NCBI GenBank assembly: GCA_001770725.1
Contig: MERU01000006.1
Location: 410,781 to 474,780, forward strand
Direction: 5' to 3'
DNA: 64,000 nt
From: Burkholderiales bacterium RIFCSPHIGHO2_01_FULL_63_240
GTDB lineage: Bacteria; Pseudomonadota; Gammaproteobacteria; Burkholderiales; Burkholderiaceae_C
Shown: positions 18,029-26,041 of the stretch, in pieces
Layout of the letters: each line of letters begins with the position of its first letter
Position numbering within the stretch: position 1 is the stretch's first letter
The notes under the pieces: generated by a model
What the model was told of the DNA's origin: nothing
Databases searched by the model: none
Seen by the model: the letters and a program-made list of their open reading frames with translations, nothing else
Position numbers and translations under genes: made by a program

Positions 18029-19288
18029 ATGTCTCACCCCGAAAAAGCGTCCGAAGCCTTGCCAGAACACCCCATCACCGATCGCGTGAAGGAGGCCCTG
18101 GCGATCACCCGCCGTGGCGTGGACGAACTGCTGCCCGAGGCCGAATGGCTGCGAAAACTGGCCCGCTCGGAAGCCACCGGGGTGCCCCTGCGCATCAAGC
18201 TCGGTCTGGATCCGACCGCGCCCGACATCCACCTGGGTCACACCGTGGTGCTGAACAAACTGCGCCAGTTACAGGATATCGGTCACCAGGTCATTTTCTT
18301 GATCGGCGACTTCACCTCCCTGATCGGCGACCCCTCCGGCCGCAACACCACCCGCCCGCCGCTGACGCCCGAGCAGGTCAAGGCCAACGCCGAGACCTAT
18401 TACAAGCAGGCCAGCCTGGTGCTCGACCCCGCCCGCACCGAGATCCGCTACAACAGCGAGTGGTGCGACGCCCTGGGCGCGCGCGGCATGATCCAGCTCG
18501 CCAGCCGCTACACCGTGGCCCGCATGATGGAGCGCAACGACTTCCACGACCGCTTCCGCGCCGGCACCTCGATCAGCGTGCACGAGTTCCTCTACCCGCT
18601 GATGCAGGGCTACGACTCGGTGGCCCTGAAGTCCGACCTCGAACTCGGTGGCACCGACCAGAAGTTCAACCTGCTGATGGGGCGCCACCTGCAGGCCGAA
18701 TACGGCCAGGAGGCCCAGTGCATCCTGACCATGCCCCTGCTCGTGGGCCTGGACGGCGTCGAGAAGATGTCCAAGTCCAAGAACAACTACATCGGCATCA
18801 GCGAAGCGCCGAACGACATGTTCGGCAAGCTCATGAGCGTCAGCGACGACCTGATGTGGACCTACTTCACCTTGTTGAGCTACCGTTCGCTGGGTGAAAT
18901 CGAGCAGCTGAAGGCCGAATGCGCCGCGGGCCGCAACCCGCGCGACGCCAAGGTCATGCTGGGCCAGGAAATCGTCACCCGCTTCCATGGCGCTGCCGCC
19001 GCCGAAGCCGCCCTGCAGGACTTCGTCAACCGCTCGAAGGGCGGGGTGCCGGACGACATCCCCGAGGTGTCTCTGGCCGCTTCAGCCGAAGGGGTGGGCA
19101 TCGGCTCCTTGCTCAAGCAGGCGGGCCTGGTGCCCTCCACCAGCGAGGCCAACCGCCTGATCGACCAGGGTGGCGTGAAGGTCGATGGTCAGGCGGTGTC
19201 CGACAAGGGCCTGAAGCTGCCTGCGGGGGTGTTTGTCGTTCAGGTGGGCAAGCGCAAATTCGCCCGCGTGACCTTGGGTGTTGCGTGA
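18029..19288 (+). CDS. tyrS: Tyrosyl-tRNA synthetase
   Basis: Class I aminoacyl-tRNA synthetase, 419 residues. The HIGH-type motif is HLGH (68-71), the second signature is [10 protein letters not shown], and a C-terminal S4 RNA-binding domain follows ([16 protein letters not shown]). It belongs to the TyrZ-like long form common in proteobacteria. The start is uncertain. ATG at 18029 gives the usual N-terminus, while an in-frame ATG at 17987 lies six bases after a TATAGC hexamer and would add 14 residues. No good ribosome site precedes either. Confidence 0.97.
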   Translation: MSHPEKASEALPEHPITDRVKEALAITRRGVDELLPEAEWLRKLARSEATGVPLRIKLGLDPTAPDIHLGHTVVLNKLRQLQDIGHQVIFLIGDFTSLIGDPSGRNTTRPPLTPEQVKANAETYYKQASLVLDPARTEIRYNSEWCDALGARGMIQLASRYTVARMMERNDFHDRFRAGTSISVHEFLYPLMQGYDSVALKSDLELGGTDQKFNLLMGRHLQAEYGQEAQCILTMPLLVGLDGVEKMSKSKNNYIGISEAPNDMFGKLMSVSDDLMWTYFTLLSYRSLGEIEQLKAECAAGRNPRDAKVMLGQEIVTRFHGAAAAEAALQDFVNRSKGGVPDDIPEVSLAASAEGVGIGSLLKQAGLVPSTSEANRLIDQGGVKVDGQAVSDKGLKLPAGVFVVQVGKRKFARVTLGVA

Positions 19289-19509
19289 ATTTGTGTAAGG
19301 CAACGCAGCGGCGTTGTTTCGATGCGGCAAGTCAGAGGTGAGGCATTTGCTACAAAATGAAAGGGTTCTGCACCTGTTTCAAAATGCACGGACTGGGCGC
19401 GTTTTTGGGGCGGTTCCTGGGGGATTCCTCGTAACAGTTGCGCCCATCAGGCGCGACTTCCTCCACCTTTGTAGGGGGAGTTGTATCGCCACGATGCGAC
19501 TGACCCTGT

Positions 19510-19525
19510 TGTGATTTTTTTCACG
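19510..19525. promoter_or_regulatory. CRP/FNR-superfamily-like operator
   Basis: TGTGA, six T residues, TCACG: the half-sites and 6-base spacing fit the CRP consensus TGTGA-N6-TCACA. It is about 120 bases before the first PEP-CTERM gene. The rest of the 356-base gap (19289-19644) holds no gene; TTGACT at about 19566 may be a -35 element. Confidence 0.5.
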
Positions 19526-19644
19526 ATCAACGTACCCTGAAGCGAGCGGGTGGACTTTGCCCGCTTGACTTGCTGGAATACGCGGAACGCCAGCGAGTTG
19601 TTCATGAACACAAACAAGGGACCGCATCTCGTGGAGAAAGAAAC

Positions 19645-20439
19645 ATGAAACATTCGATCAAAACCTTGATCGCAGCAGCTGCTTTCGTTGCCGCAGGTGT
19701 TGCCAGCGCAGCCCCCCTGACCTTGGACGTCGGTCAGACCGTCGAATCGCAGGGCTACTCGTTCTCTGGCCTGACCGGCTCGGGCACCCTGAGCTTCTCG
19801 ACCACCCTGATCGGCGCCCTCAACGCCGGCGGTGTGCAAGTGTCCGCCGTGGACCCTGCAACGGTGCTCGTGGACCAGCGCCCGAATGGCAAGTACCGTT
19901 CTGTCTCGGCTTCGGCCCCGGTGACCTCCCTGTCGGGTGATTTCAACGGCTCGACCTTGGCTGTCCAGAGCGTGGCCACTGCTGGCGGCGCCCTGCAAAC
20001 CGCCGAAGCTGACGACTTCACTACCACGGGTGGTTCGCTGGCCATCACCAACCTGCGCGTCGACCTGGTTCAGAACCGCGTGTATGCCACCCTGATTGGT
20101 GCCAACGGCGTGGGCACGGTCAACGACCTCTACCTGTGGGACATTGGTCTGGTGGAGGGGGCTACCTCGTTCAACATCAATGGCAGCACCAGCACCGTGA
20201 CGTCGACCAACATCCTGTCGGGGTTGAAGATCAACGCCAATGCTTTCTCGCTGTTCTCGCAGTCCCTGGGCCTGACTCAGGCTGGCAACGACGCCCTTGC
20301 CACCGTTACTGACTTTGGCAAGATCAACTCGGTCATCACGGCAAACGTGGCTGCTGTGCCCGAGCCCTCGACCTACGGTTTGGTTGGTTTCGGTCTGGCC
20401 GCCATGGGCTTGGTTGCTCGCCGCCGCCGCGCTGCCTGA
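19645..20439 (+). CDS. PEP-CTERM secreted protein, first of three tandem paralogues
   Basis: A 264-residue exported protein. Signal peptide at 1-22 ending in ASAA. The body is rich in Ser, Thr, Gly and Ala, with the family core GGALQTAEADDFTTTGG, LRVDL, LKINANAFSLFSQ and TVTDFGK. The C-terminus is a PEP-CTERM sorting signal: VPEPSTY from residue 238, a hydrophobic helix and a final RRRR cluster. Such proteins are cut and relocated by an exosortase, which is not in this window. The start at 19645 follows GTGGAGAAAG; an upstream in-frame start at 19570 lacks support. The biochemical function is unknown. Confidence 0.88.
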   Translation: MKHSIKTLIAAAAFVAAGVASAAPLTLDVGQTVESQGYSFSGLTGSGTLSFSTTLIGALNAGGVQVSAVDPATVLVDQRPNGKYRSVSASAPVTSLSGDFNGSTLAVQSVATAGGALQTAEADDFTTTGGSLAITNLRVDLVQNRVYATLIGANGVGTVNDLYLWDIGLVEGATSFNINGSTSTVTSTNILSGLKINANAFSLFSQSLGLTQAGNDALATVTDFGKINSVITANVAAVPEPSTYGLVGFGLAAMGLVARRRRAA

Positions 20440-20482
20440 GCAAACGAGCCTTGACTCGTTTCCGCGAGTCAATCCTCCAAGT

Positions 20483-20502
20483 GGGCCCTCGGGCCCGCTT
20501 CT
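20483..20502 (+). terminator. Weak terminator after the first PEP-CTERM gene
   Basis: GGGCCC/GGGCCC inverted repeat extended by GT/GC ends, followed by TTCTGTTT. The T-run is interrupted. Confidence 0.45.
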
Positions 20503-20733
20503 GTTTCCACCGCCCGGGGGCAAACCCCCAACCTGAATGCGGGGTCAAAAGGGCTCCTTGGTGTTTACCTGATGAGCTGAAGGTGAGCAGTCGAGGGCTT
20601 AGGGCATTGGAATCCTGGGGGAGCCTCGCTAAGCTGGGATCAACAGACTTCGATGTCTGTGCGTGTAGTGGGAGTCGCGGATGCCTACCTCGCGCCAGAA
20701 CCAACAAAGGGCCGCAATCCAGTGGAGATAAAC

Positions 20734-21525
20734 ATGAAATTTGCAAGCAAAATTCTGGTCGCTGCCGTTGCCCTGGCTGCTGCCGGCATGGCCAATGCCG
20801 CGTCGCTGACCCTTAATGCCGGCGGGTCCGTGACGGATCAGGGTTGGACCGTTTCGAACCTGACCGGTTCGGGCACCCTGACCTTCTCGACCACCCTGAT
20901 CGGCGCGCTGAACGCAGGCGGTGTGCAAGTTGCCCAGGTTGACCCCGCTGTGGTCACTTCGACCAAGCGCACCAACGGCAAGTACAGCACCATCTCGGCT
21001 GCCGCTCCCGTCACCTCCCTGTCGGGCTCGTTTGATGGCACGACCGTGAGCGTCCTGGGCGTGTCGACCGCTGGTGGCGCCCTGCAAACCGCCGAAGCCG
21101 ACGACTTCACCACCACCGGTGGTTCGCTCGCCATCACCAACCTGCGCGTCGATCTGACTGCCAAAAAGGTGTATGCCACCTTGGTTGGTGCCAACGGCGT
21201 GGGCACGGTCAACGACCTGTACCTGTGGGACATCACCACCATCAGCGGCGCCACGACTTTTACCGCCACTGAAGGCACGATCACCTCGGTCAACGAGCTG
21301 ACCGGTCTGAAGATCAACGCCAACGCCTTCTCGCTGTTCTCGCAAGCCTTGGGCCTGACCCAAGCCGGCAACGACGCCCTGGCCACTGTGACGGACTTCG
21401 GCAAGATCAGCTCGTCGATTTCGGTGACTGCTGCTGTGGCCGCCGTGCCTGAGCCCTCGACCTATGCCCTGATGGGCGTGGGCCTTGTCGGCATCGCTGC
21501 TGCGGCCCGTCGCCGCGCCAAGTGA
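20734..21525 (+). CDS. PEP-CTERM secreted protein, second tandem paralogue
   Basis: A 263-residue paralogue of the gene upstream, matching it along its whole length. Signal peptide MKFASKILVAAVALAAAGMA. The same core recurs: GGALQTAEADDFTTTGG, KKVYATLVGANGVGTVNDLY, GLKINANAFSLFSQALGL. VPEPSTY begins at residue 238, followed by a hydrophobic helix and ARRRAK. The leader AAAGGGCCGCAATCC...GTGGAG resembles that of the first gene, so the duplication included the 5' untranslated region. It lies 294 bases after the first gene with its own terminator downstream. Confidence 0.88.
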   Translation: MKFASKILVAAVALAAAGMANAASLTLNAGGSVTDQGWTVSNLTGSGTLTFSTTLIGALNAGGVQVAQVDPAVVTSTKRTNGKYSTISAAAPVTSLSGSFDGTTVSVLGVSTAGGALQTAEADDFTTTGGSLAITNLRVDLTAKKVYATLVGANGVGTVNDLYLWDITTISGATTFTATEGTITSVNELTGLKINANAFSLFSQALGLTQAGNDALATVTDFGKISSSISVTAAVAAVPEPSTYALMGVGLVGIAAAARRRAK

Positions 21526-21553
21526 TTCGAACCTCGGTTCTCGAGGACTCCTC

Positions 21554-21579
21554 AAAACGGGCCATCGGGCCCGTTTTTT
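21554..21579 (+). terminator. Intrinsic terminator after the second PEP-CTERM gene
   Basis: AAAACGGGCC, a short ATC loop region, GGGCCCGTTTTTTG. A strong GC stem with six T residues. Confidence 0.85.
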
Positions 21580-21804
21580 GTTTTCGGGGTAACCCCGACC
21601 CCAGTTCGTGGGGGGGCTGTGCGTGATTTGTGACGCGTCTTGCTGGGGAGCGTGTTTTCTAGGCGGTTTTACCGTTGCTCCCGCGTCTGTGGAGGCATAA
21701 AGTCCAAGTCAACAAGTCAGTAATTGGCTGCTGGCAGTTCCGAAGTCTTCAGCGGTGGCTTCAGCTGCTTCGATTCTTAACCGCGTCCCGTGGAGTTACG
21801 AGAC

Positions 21805-22605
21805 ATGAAGTTCGCATTCAAGAGCCTGGTTGTCGCTTCTTCCCTGATCGCCGCAGGCCTGTCGAGCGCCGGCGCCGTCACCATTTCGACCTCTGGTTCG
21901 GTCACCTCCGGTGACTGGAGCCTGTCCGGCCTGACCGGCACTGGTACCCTGAGCTTTTCCACCACCCTGATCGGTGCCCTGAACGCTGGTGGCGTGCAGG
22001 TCTCTCAGGTCGACCCCGCTGTGGTCACTTCGACCAAGCGCACCAACGGCAAGTACAGCGCCATCTCTGCTGCCGCTCCGATCAGCTCGCTGACCGGCAC
22101 CCAAACCGGTTCCGTCTTCGCTGCCAACAGCGTGTCCACCCTGGGTGGCGCTCTGCAGACCGCTGAAGCCGACGATTTCACCACCACCGGTGGCTCGCTG
22201 GCCATCACCAACCTGCGCGTCGACCTGGACGCCAAGAAGGTGTACGCCACCCTGGTTGGCGCCAACGGCGTGGGCACTGTCAACAATCTGTACCTGTGGG
22301 ACATTGCCACGGTCACGGGTGCGACCTCCGGTACCTTGCTGGAAGGCGTGAACACCTACACCAACGAACTGACTGGCCTGAAGATCAACGCCAACGCCTT
22401 CTCGCTGTTCTCGCAAGCCCTGGGCCTGACCCAAGCTGGCAATGATGCGCTGGCCACGGTGACCGACTTCGGTAAGATCTCCTCGACCTTGTCGTTCAAC
22501 GCTACCAAGGTTGCAACGCCTGCCGTGCCCGAGCCCTCGACCTATGCCCTGATGGGCGTGGGCTTGCTCGGCATCGCTGCTGCTGCCCGTCGCCGCGCCA
22601 AGTGA
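21805..22605 (+). CDS. PEP-CTERM secreted protein, third tandem paralogue
   Basis: A 266-residue third copy, closest to the second. Signal peptide at about 1-23. The core GGALQTAEADDFTTTGG, LDAKKVYATLVGANGVGTVN, NELTGLKINANAFSLFSQ and TVTDFGKISS is conserved. VPEPSTYALMGVGL starts at residue 241 and the protein ends ARRRAK. The start at 21805 is chosen to match the paralogues (MKFAFKS against MKFASKI) with GTGGAG 9 bases upstream. The central stretch around residues 92-110 is the most variable part among the three. Confidence 0.88.
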   Translation: MKFAFKSLVVASSLIAAGLSSAGAVTISTSGSVTSGDWSLSGLTGTGTLSFSTTLIGALNAGGVQVSQVDPAVVTSTKRTNGKYSAISAAAPISSLTGTQTGSVFAANSVSTLGGALQTAEADDFTTTGGSLAITNLRVDLDAKKVYATLVGANGVGTVNNLYLWDIATVTGATSGTLLEGVNTYTNELTGLKINANAFSLFSQALGLTQAGNDALATVTDFGKISSTLSFNATKVATPAVPEPSTYALMGVGLLGIAAAARRRAK

Positions 22606-22653
22606 TCTCTTTCCCCTCACCGCGCCTTCCAAGCGGTGAGGGGGTTGAGTCAG

Positions 22654-22685
22654 AGCCGCTCGCATGATCCGTGAGCGGCTTTTTT
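22654..22685 (+). terminator. Intrinsic terminator after the third PEP-CTERM gene
   Basis: AGCCGCTC pairs with GAGCGGCT and is followed by TTTTTT. Confidence 0.85.
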
Positions 22686-22746
22686 GCTGATAAAAAGAAT
22701 CGGTTCACATCAAGTCCCGCTCAGCGGGCCCCAGATAGGAGACGGT

Positions 22747-23886
22747 ATGGGTAAAGATGGTTTTCCCATCAAGGCGGCAGCTTGGCTGGCCTTGGCAGCG
22801 ATGTTCTTGAGCGTGGCGCCAAATGCGGCGGCCCAGGCGAACTCCATTTTCCCAAAAGGTTGGGACAGCAATGTGCGTGATCGTTTGTTCATGCGCTTGG
22901 GCTATACCAGTGTGCTGACCAAAACCAAATCCGACGATGCTCGTGATATCACTGGGCCGGCAGTGACGCGTCAAGACCTCATTGATGCCTTCAACAAAGG
23001 GCAGCAAATGAGCGAGGACTGCGACAATGCGCTGCCCTCTTGCGAAGAGTATTTCAACGACAACAACGGCGGCAACGATTACTTCCAGGCCAAGAATCTC
23101 TTGATCGGTTACCTGGATAATCTGGGCATGAATGGTCTGGGCACGCCGACCGGCATCAAGGTCAAAGCCGAAAAGCAGGTCGGTACACCAACGGTTTCGG
23201 TTGGTTTTTGGCTGGATGATGACCGAAAATGGTTGCTGGAGGGTTTTGTCCTTGCCGCCCCCATGGAAGTCAAGATCTACGGTGATGGGGTTCGCGCTAA
23301 CGGTAGCCCCAATGGACTGAACGGTCGCCACATCGTGACCACCAAACTCTTGCCGCCATTGGTCATTGGCAGCTATCACTTTGGTAATCGCGATAGCTGG
23401 ATTCGCCCGTACTTGGGGGTCGGTGCAACATATGCCGTGTTCTTTGGCGCGCGCACCACGAGCTTTTTCGATCAGTACCAGGGCGGGAAAACCACGGTTT
23501 CCACCAAGAACACGTTCGGCGCTGGGCCTTTCGTGGGGCTTGCCAGTCCGATCAACGATGACTGGCACGTTAACGTCAGCGTCGGCCAAATCAAGATGGA
23601 TACCACGGCACGTTTGGTGACAAGTGGAACGCAAATCCAAAGTGGTGCTGCGGTGATTCAGGATTATCCGAACACGGACCCATACAACATCGTCAAGGCC
23701 ATCAATTTTGGCGAAGGACTCTGGAAGCGAGATAACCCCGGCAAGGCCAACGGACTGACCACCACCCTGATGGAGTTGGTCAAGCGCAACCGCGGTGGTG
23801 ACAGCGACCTGGGTACTTTCGTGCGGGAACAGAAAATCAAGTTGACCAACACGATCGTTACAGTGAGCGTGGGGCGGTCTTTTTGA
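22747..23886 (+). CDS. OmpW-family outer membrane protein, enlarged
   Basis: A 379-residue exported beta-barrel protein. The signal peptide ends near AAAQA. OmpW signatures are LPPLVIGSYHFG and IRPYLGVGATYAVFF, and the chain ends SVGRSF with the terminal Phe expected of a BAM substrate. Ordinary OmpW proteins have about 210 residues. Here acidic insertions such as EDCDNALPSCEEYFNDN (with a possible disulfide pair) and a long segment near the C-terminus enlarge it. AGGAGA precedes the start. It sits between the PEP-CTERM trio and the two related secreted proteins, which suggests a joint surface function. Confidence 0.75.
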   Translation: MGKDGFPIKAAAWLALAAMFLSVAPNAAAQANSIFPKGWDSNVRDRLFMRLGYTSVLTKTKSDDARDITGPAVTRQDLIDAFNKGQQMSEDCDNALPSCEEYFNDNNGGNDYFQAKNLLIGYLDNLGMNGLGTPTGIKVKAEKQVGTPTVSVGFWLDDDRKWLLEGFVLAAPMEVKIYGDGVRANGSPNGLNGRHIVTTKLLPPLVIGSYHFGNRDSWIRPYLGVGATYAVFFGARTTSFFDQYQGGKTTVSTKNTFGAGPFVGLASPINDDWHVNVSVGQIKMDTTARLVTSGTQIQSGAAVIQDYPNTDPYNIVKAINFGEGLWKRDNPGKANGLTTTLMELVKRNRGGDSDLGTFVREQKIKLTNTIVTVSVGRSF

Positions 23887-23952
23887 TCCTCCGATGCGGT
23901 TGAGGTGAGGATGTGACGATCCTCGTTTCCTGATTAGGTTCGCCATCCAGCA

Positions 23953-23981
23953 AAGCCTGTGACTTCGGTTGCAGGCTTTTT
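23953..23981 (+). terminator. Intrinsic terminator after the OmpW-like gene
   Basis: AAGCCTG pairs with CAGGCTT around a loop containing TTCGGTT, followed by a T-rich run. Confidence 0.8.
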
Positions 23982-24154
23982 CATTTTTGGGCCTGGTTGT
24001 CAAATTTCACTCGATGGATCAGGTCGATGATGAGTGGTTGATGTTTTCGCTGCCGGAGTACCGAATCAAATGTGATCGGCGGCTGGCAAAACCGTCGTCG
24101 AATATGACCAGTTCGGGCAACCCCGAATGATGGGGCGCGAAAAATACCCAATGT

Positions 24155-24178
24155 AAACCCTGAATCACCAGGGTTTTT
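24155..24178 (+). terminator. Second terminator-like hairpin in the 23887-24279 gap
   Basis: AAACCCTG pairs with CAGGGTTT around AATCAC and is followed by TTT. No open frame that I can support lies between the two terminators, so this one may end a small RNA or attenuate the next gene, whose ATG is 100 bases on. A small CCCC/GGGG hairpin lies at 24121-24135. Confidence 0.5.
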
Positions 24179-24279
24179 CGGGAGGCGAGGCATTGGTTCG
24201 GGGGGTGCTTTTGTCCTGGTAATGGGAAAAGATTAACTCACAGCGATGCGCTGCTATCTCACCCCAACAGGAGCCCCTC

Positions 24280-24969
24280 ATGTTCAAGAAGATGACCATT
24301 CAATCGATCAAGCTCTCGACGCTGGCCGCAGCCGCTGTGCTGGCAGGCCAAGCCCAGGCTGGCACGTTGCTGGTCCTGCCCCTGCAAGGCACCATCTCCA
24401 ACTCCGTCCAGACCTTCTCCAAGGACGCGACCAACGGTTTCCGCGCACTGGAAATCACCGTTGTCGGCAAGGGCAATGGCACGGCTGTTGAAAACACCAC
24501 CGATTCGTTCAACTTCCCCGTCACCAAGGTCGTGATCGGCACCAAGCTGAACATCGCTTCGGGCTCCGCTGTGGGCTCTGCCTTGTACATCTCCCGCATT
24601 GACTACGACACCGAAGGTGAGCCGGAAGTGGGTGTGACGCTCGCCAACTTCACCATCAACTACGAAACGAAGCAAGTGCTGGCTGACACCACGGCCAAGG
24701 GCGGCACCACCACCACCCAAATGCCCCTGTACAACTTCAACACGCAGACCCCCCTGGCACTGAAGTACAAGTTCCCCCTGACGATCACTGGCAACGAACT
24801 CCTGAACGATCTGCGCCTGACGGATCAAGCCAAGGCTGCCATGATCTCCAGCCTGAACCTGCCCGTGTTTGCTGTGCCCCTGCTGAATAACGACTTCGGC
24901 ACGCTCACCCAGAACATCAGCACCAACCTGCGCAAGAAGGCTGTGTCCACCACGCCTTACACCCCGTAA
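24280..24969 (+). CDS. Secreted protein related to the PEP-CTERM trio but without anchor
   Basis: A 229-residue exported protein. Signal peptide at about 1-27 ending AQA. No known domain was recognised. By eye its middle aligns with the PEP-CTERM trio: SGSAVGSALYISRIDYD against STLGGALQTAEADDF, LANFTINYETKQVLAD against ITNLRVDLDAKKVYAT, NELLNDLRLTDQAKAA against NELTGLKINANAFSLF, and NDFGTLTQNIS against TDFGKISSTLS. It ends TPYTP with no hydrophobic tail, so it should be released rather than sorted. AACAGGAG precedes the ATG. A close paralogue follows downstream. Confidence 0.8.
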   Translation: MFKKMTIQSIKLSTLAAAAVLAGQAQAGTLLVLPLQGTISNSVQTFSKDATNGFRALEITVVGKGNGTAVENTTDSFNFPVTKVVIGTKLNIASGSAVGSALYISRIDYDTEGEPEVGVTLANFTINYETKQVLADTTAKGGTTTTQMPLYNFNTQTPLALKYKFPLTITGNELLNDLRLTDQAKAAMISSLNLPVFAVPLLNNDFGTLTQNISTNLRKKAVSTTPYTP

Positions 24970-25091
24970 CTTCGGGTTGTTTTCAGCTTTGCCCTGTGCT
25001 CGATGTGGGGCACATTAGGCGCTCATCTACGGGGTCTCTTCCAATGGAGCAAATTGCGACATTTGGTAGAACCCCGTATTCGCATACTCCA

Positions 25092-25115
25092 ATCGGGGGA
25101 GGGACTTCCCCCGAT
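25092..25115 (+). promoter_or_regulatory. Perfect hairpin in the leader of the next secreted gene
   Basis: ATCGGGGGA (25092-25100) pairs with TCCCCCGAT (25107-25115) in a nine-pair stem with a 6-base loop. No T-run follows. Confidence 0.5.
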
Positions 25116-25147
25116 GCGTGACTTCCGCACGGGCTTATTCAGCCCCT

Positions 25148-25166
25148 CCCCCCGGTCCACGGGGGG
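25148..25166 (+). promoter_or_regulatory. Second GC hairpin in the same leader
   Basis: CCCCCCG pairs with CGGGGGG around GTCCA. Together with the hairpin at 25092 it lies 85-160 bases before the ATG at 25252 and could terminate the upstream transcript or regulate the next gene. Confidence 0.45.
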
Positions 25167-25251
25167 GTGAATACATGTGCGCTCATCCATGATTGTTGCA
25201 AGCGCCAACCACACATGACCTCAAGTTGGCGTCCCTTCAACAGGAGCACAT

Positions 25252-25953
25252 ATGCAGTTCTCTTTCTCGTCTCTGCGGACCATCGCCCTCGCCGCTGCCG
25301 TTGGTGCGGTGTCTTTTTCGGCGCAGGCTGATCTGACCATCCCTCTGAACGCCACGGTTTCCGACTCGGTTCAGGCCTTCCCTGAGCCTGTGATGCGTGC
25401 GTTCAAGGCAGTCGACATCCTCGTTGAAGGCAAGGGCACCACTTCGGCTCTGGATGCCCCTGGCATCGGCGGCAACTCCAGCACCTTCAATTTCCCTATC
25501 ACTCGCATCGTGATCGGCCCATGGCTGTCGATCAAGAGCGGTAGTGCAGTGGGTTCTGCGCTCGTCTTCACCCGTGTGGCCTACGATGAGATCACCGACG
25601 AGGAGTCGACCAAGCAACTGACCTTGGCCAATTTCACGATCGATTACGTTGGCCATCGGGTTCTGGCGGACACCACTCACTCGGGCAAAACCATTCGTCA
25701 AATGCCCGTCTACAACTTCAACACCGCCACACCGCTTGGTCTGCGCTACAAGTTCCCGCTGGCCATCAGCGGCTATGAGCAGCTCGATCAGCTGTACTTG
25801 ACCCCTGAAGCCAAGGCCGCATACACGGATGGCCTCGCCCTCCCGATTTTCGCGCTGCCTTCGCTCAAGAATGACTTTGGCACCCTGACTCAGACGGTGA
25901 CGCTCAAGCTGCGCTCGCGTCCCATCAGCACGCGTCCGTACGTGGCACAGTGA
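25252..25953 (+). CDS. Secreted protein, paralogue of the preceding gene
   Basis: A 233-residue exported protein with signal peptide at about 1-26 (SFSAQA). It matches the gene upstream throughout: SDSVQAFPE against SNSVQTFSK, STFNFPITRIVIG against DSFNFPVTKVVIG, SGSAVGSAL identical, TLANFTIDYVGHRVLADTT, MPVYNFNTATPLGLRYKFPL and NDFGTLTQTV. It has no PEP-CTERM or other anchor and ends TRPYVAQ. AACAGGAGCAC precedes the ATG. Function unknown. Confidence 0.8.
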   Translation: MQFSFSSLRTIALAAAVGAVSFSAQADLTIPLNATVSDSVQAFPEPVMRAFKAVDILVEGKGTTSALDAPGIGGNSSTFNFPITRIVIGPWLSIKSGSAVGSALVFTRVAYDEITDEESTKQLTLANFTIDYVGHRVLADTTHSGKTIRQMPVYNFNTATPLGLRYKFPLAISGYEQLDQLYLTPEAKAAYTDGLALPIFALPSLKNDFGTLTQTVTLKLRSRPISTRPYVAQ

Positions 25954-25981
25954 TCGCTTGAGTTTTCAAGCTGACACGCGG

Positions 25982-26005
25982 AAGCCCGGCTTGCCGGGCT
26001 TTTTT
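25982..26005 (+). terminator. Intrinsic terminator closing the surface-protein island
   Basis: AAGCCCGGC, loop TT, GCCGGGCTT and a further T-run. It lies between the last secreted gene and the convergent minus-strand gene. Confidence 0.88.
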
Positions 26006-26041
26006 GCGCCTGTGTTTTTCCGAGGGCTTAGGCAAAGATCC

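Noticed and set aside
19289..22746. Sigma-54 (-24/-12) promoters for the PEP-CTERM genes
   Set aside because: I looked for GG-N10-GC elements in the three leaders. Candidates had wrong spacing (9, 11 or 12 bases).
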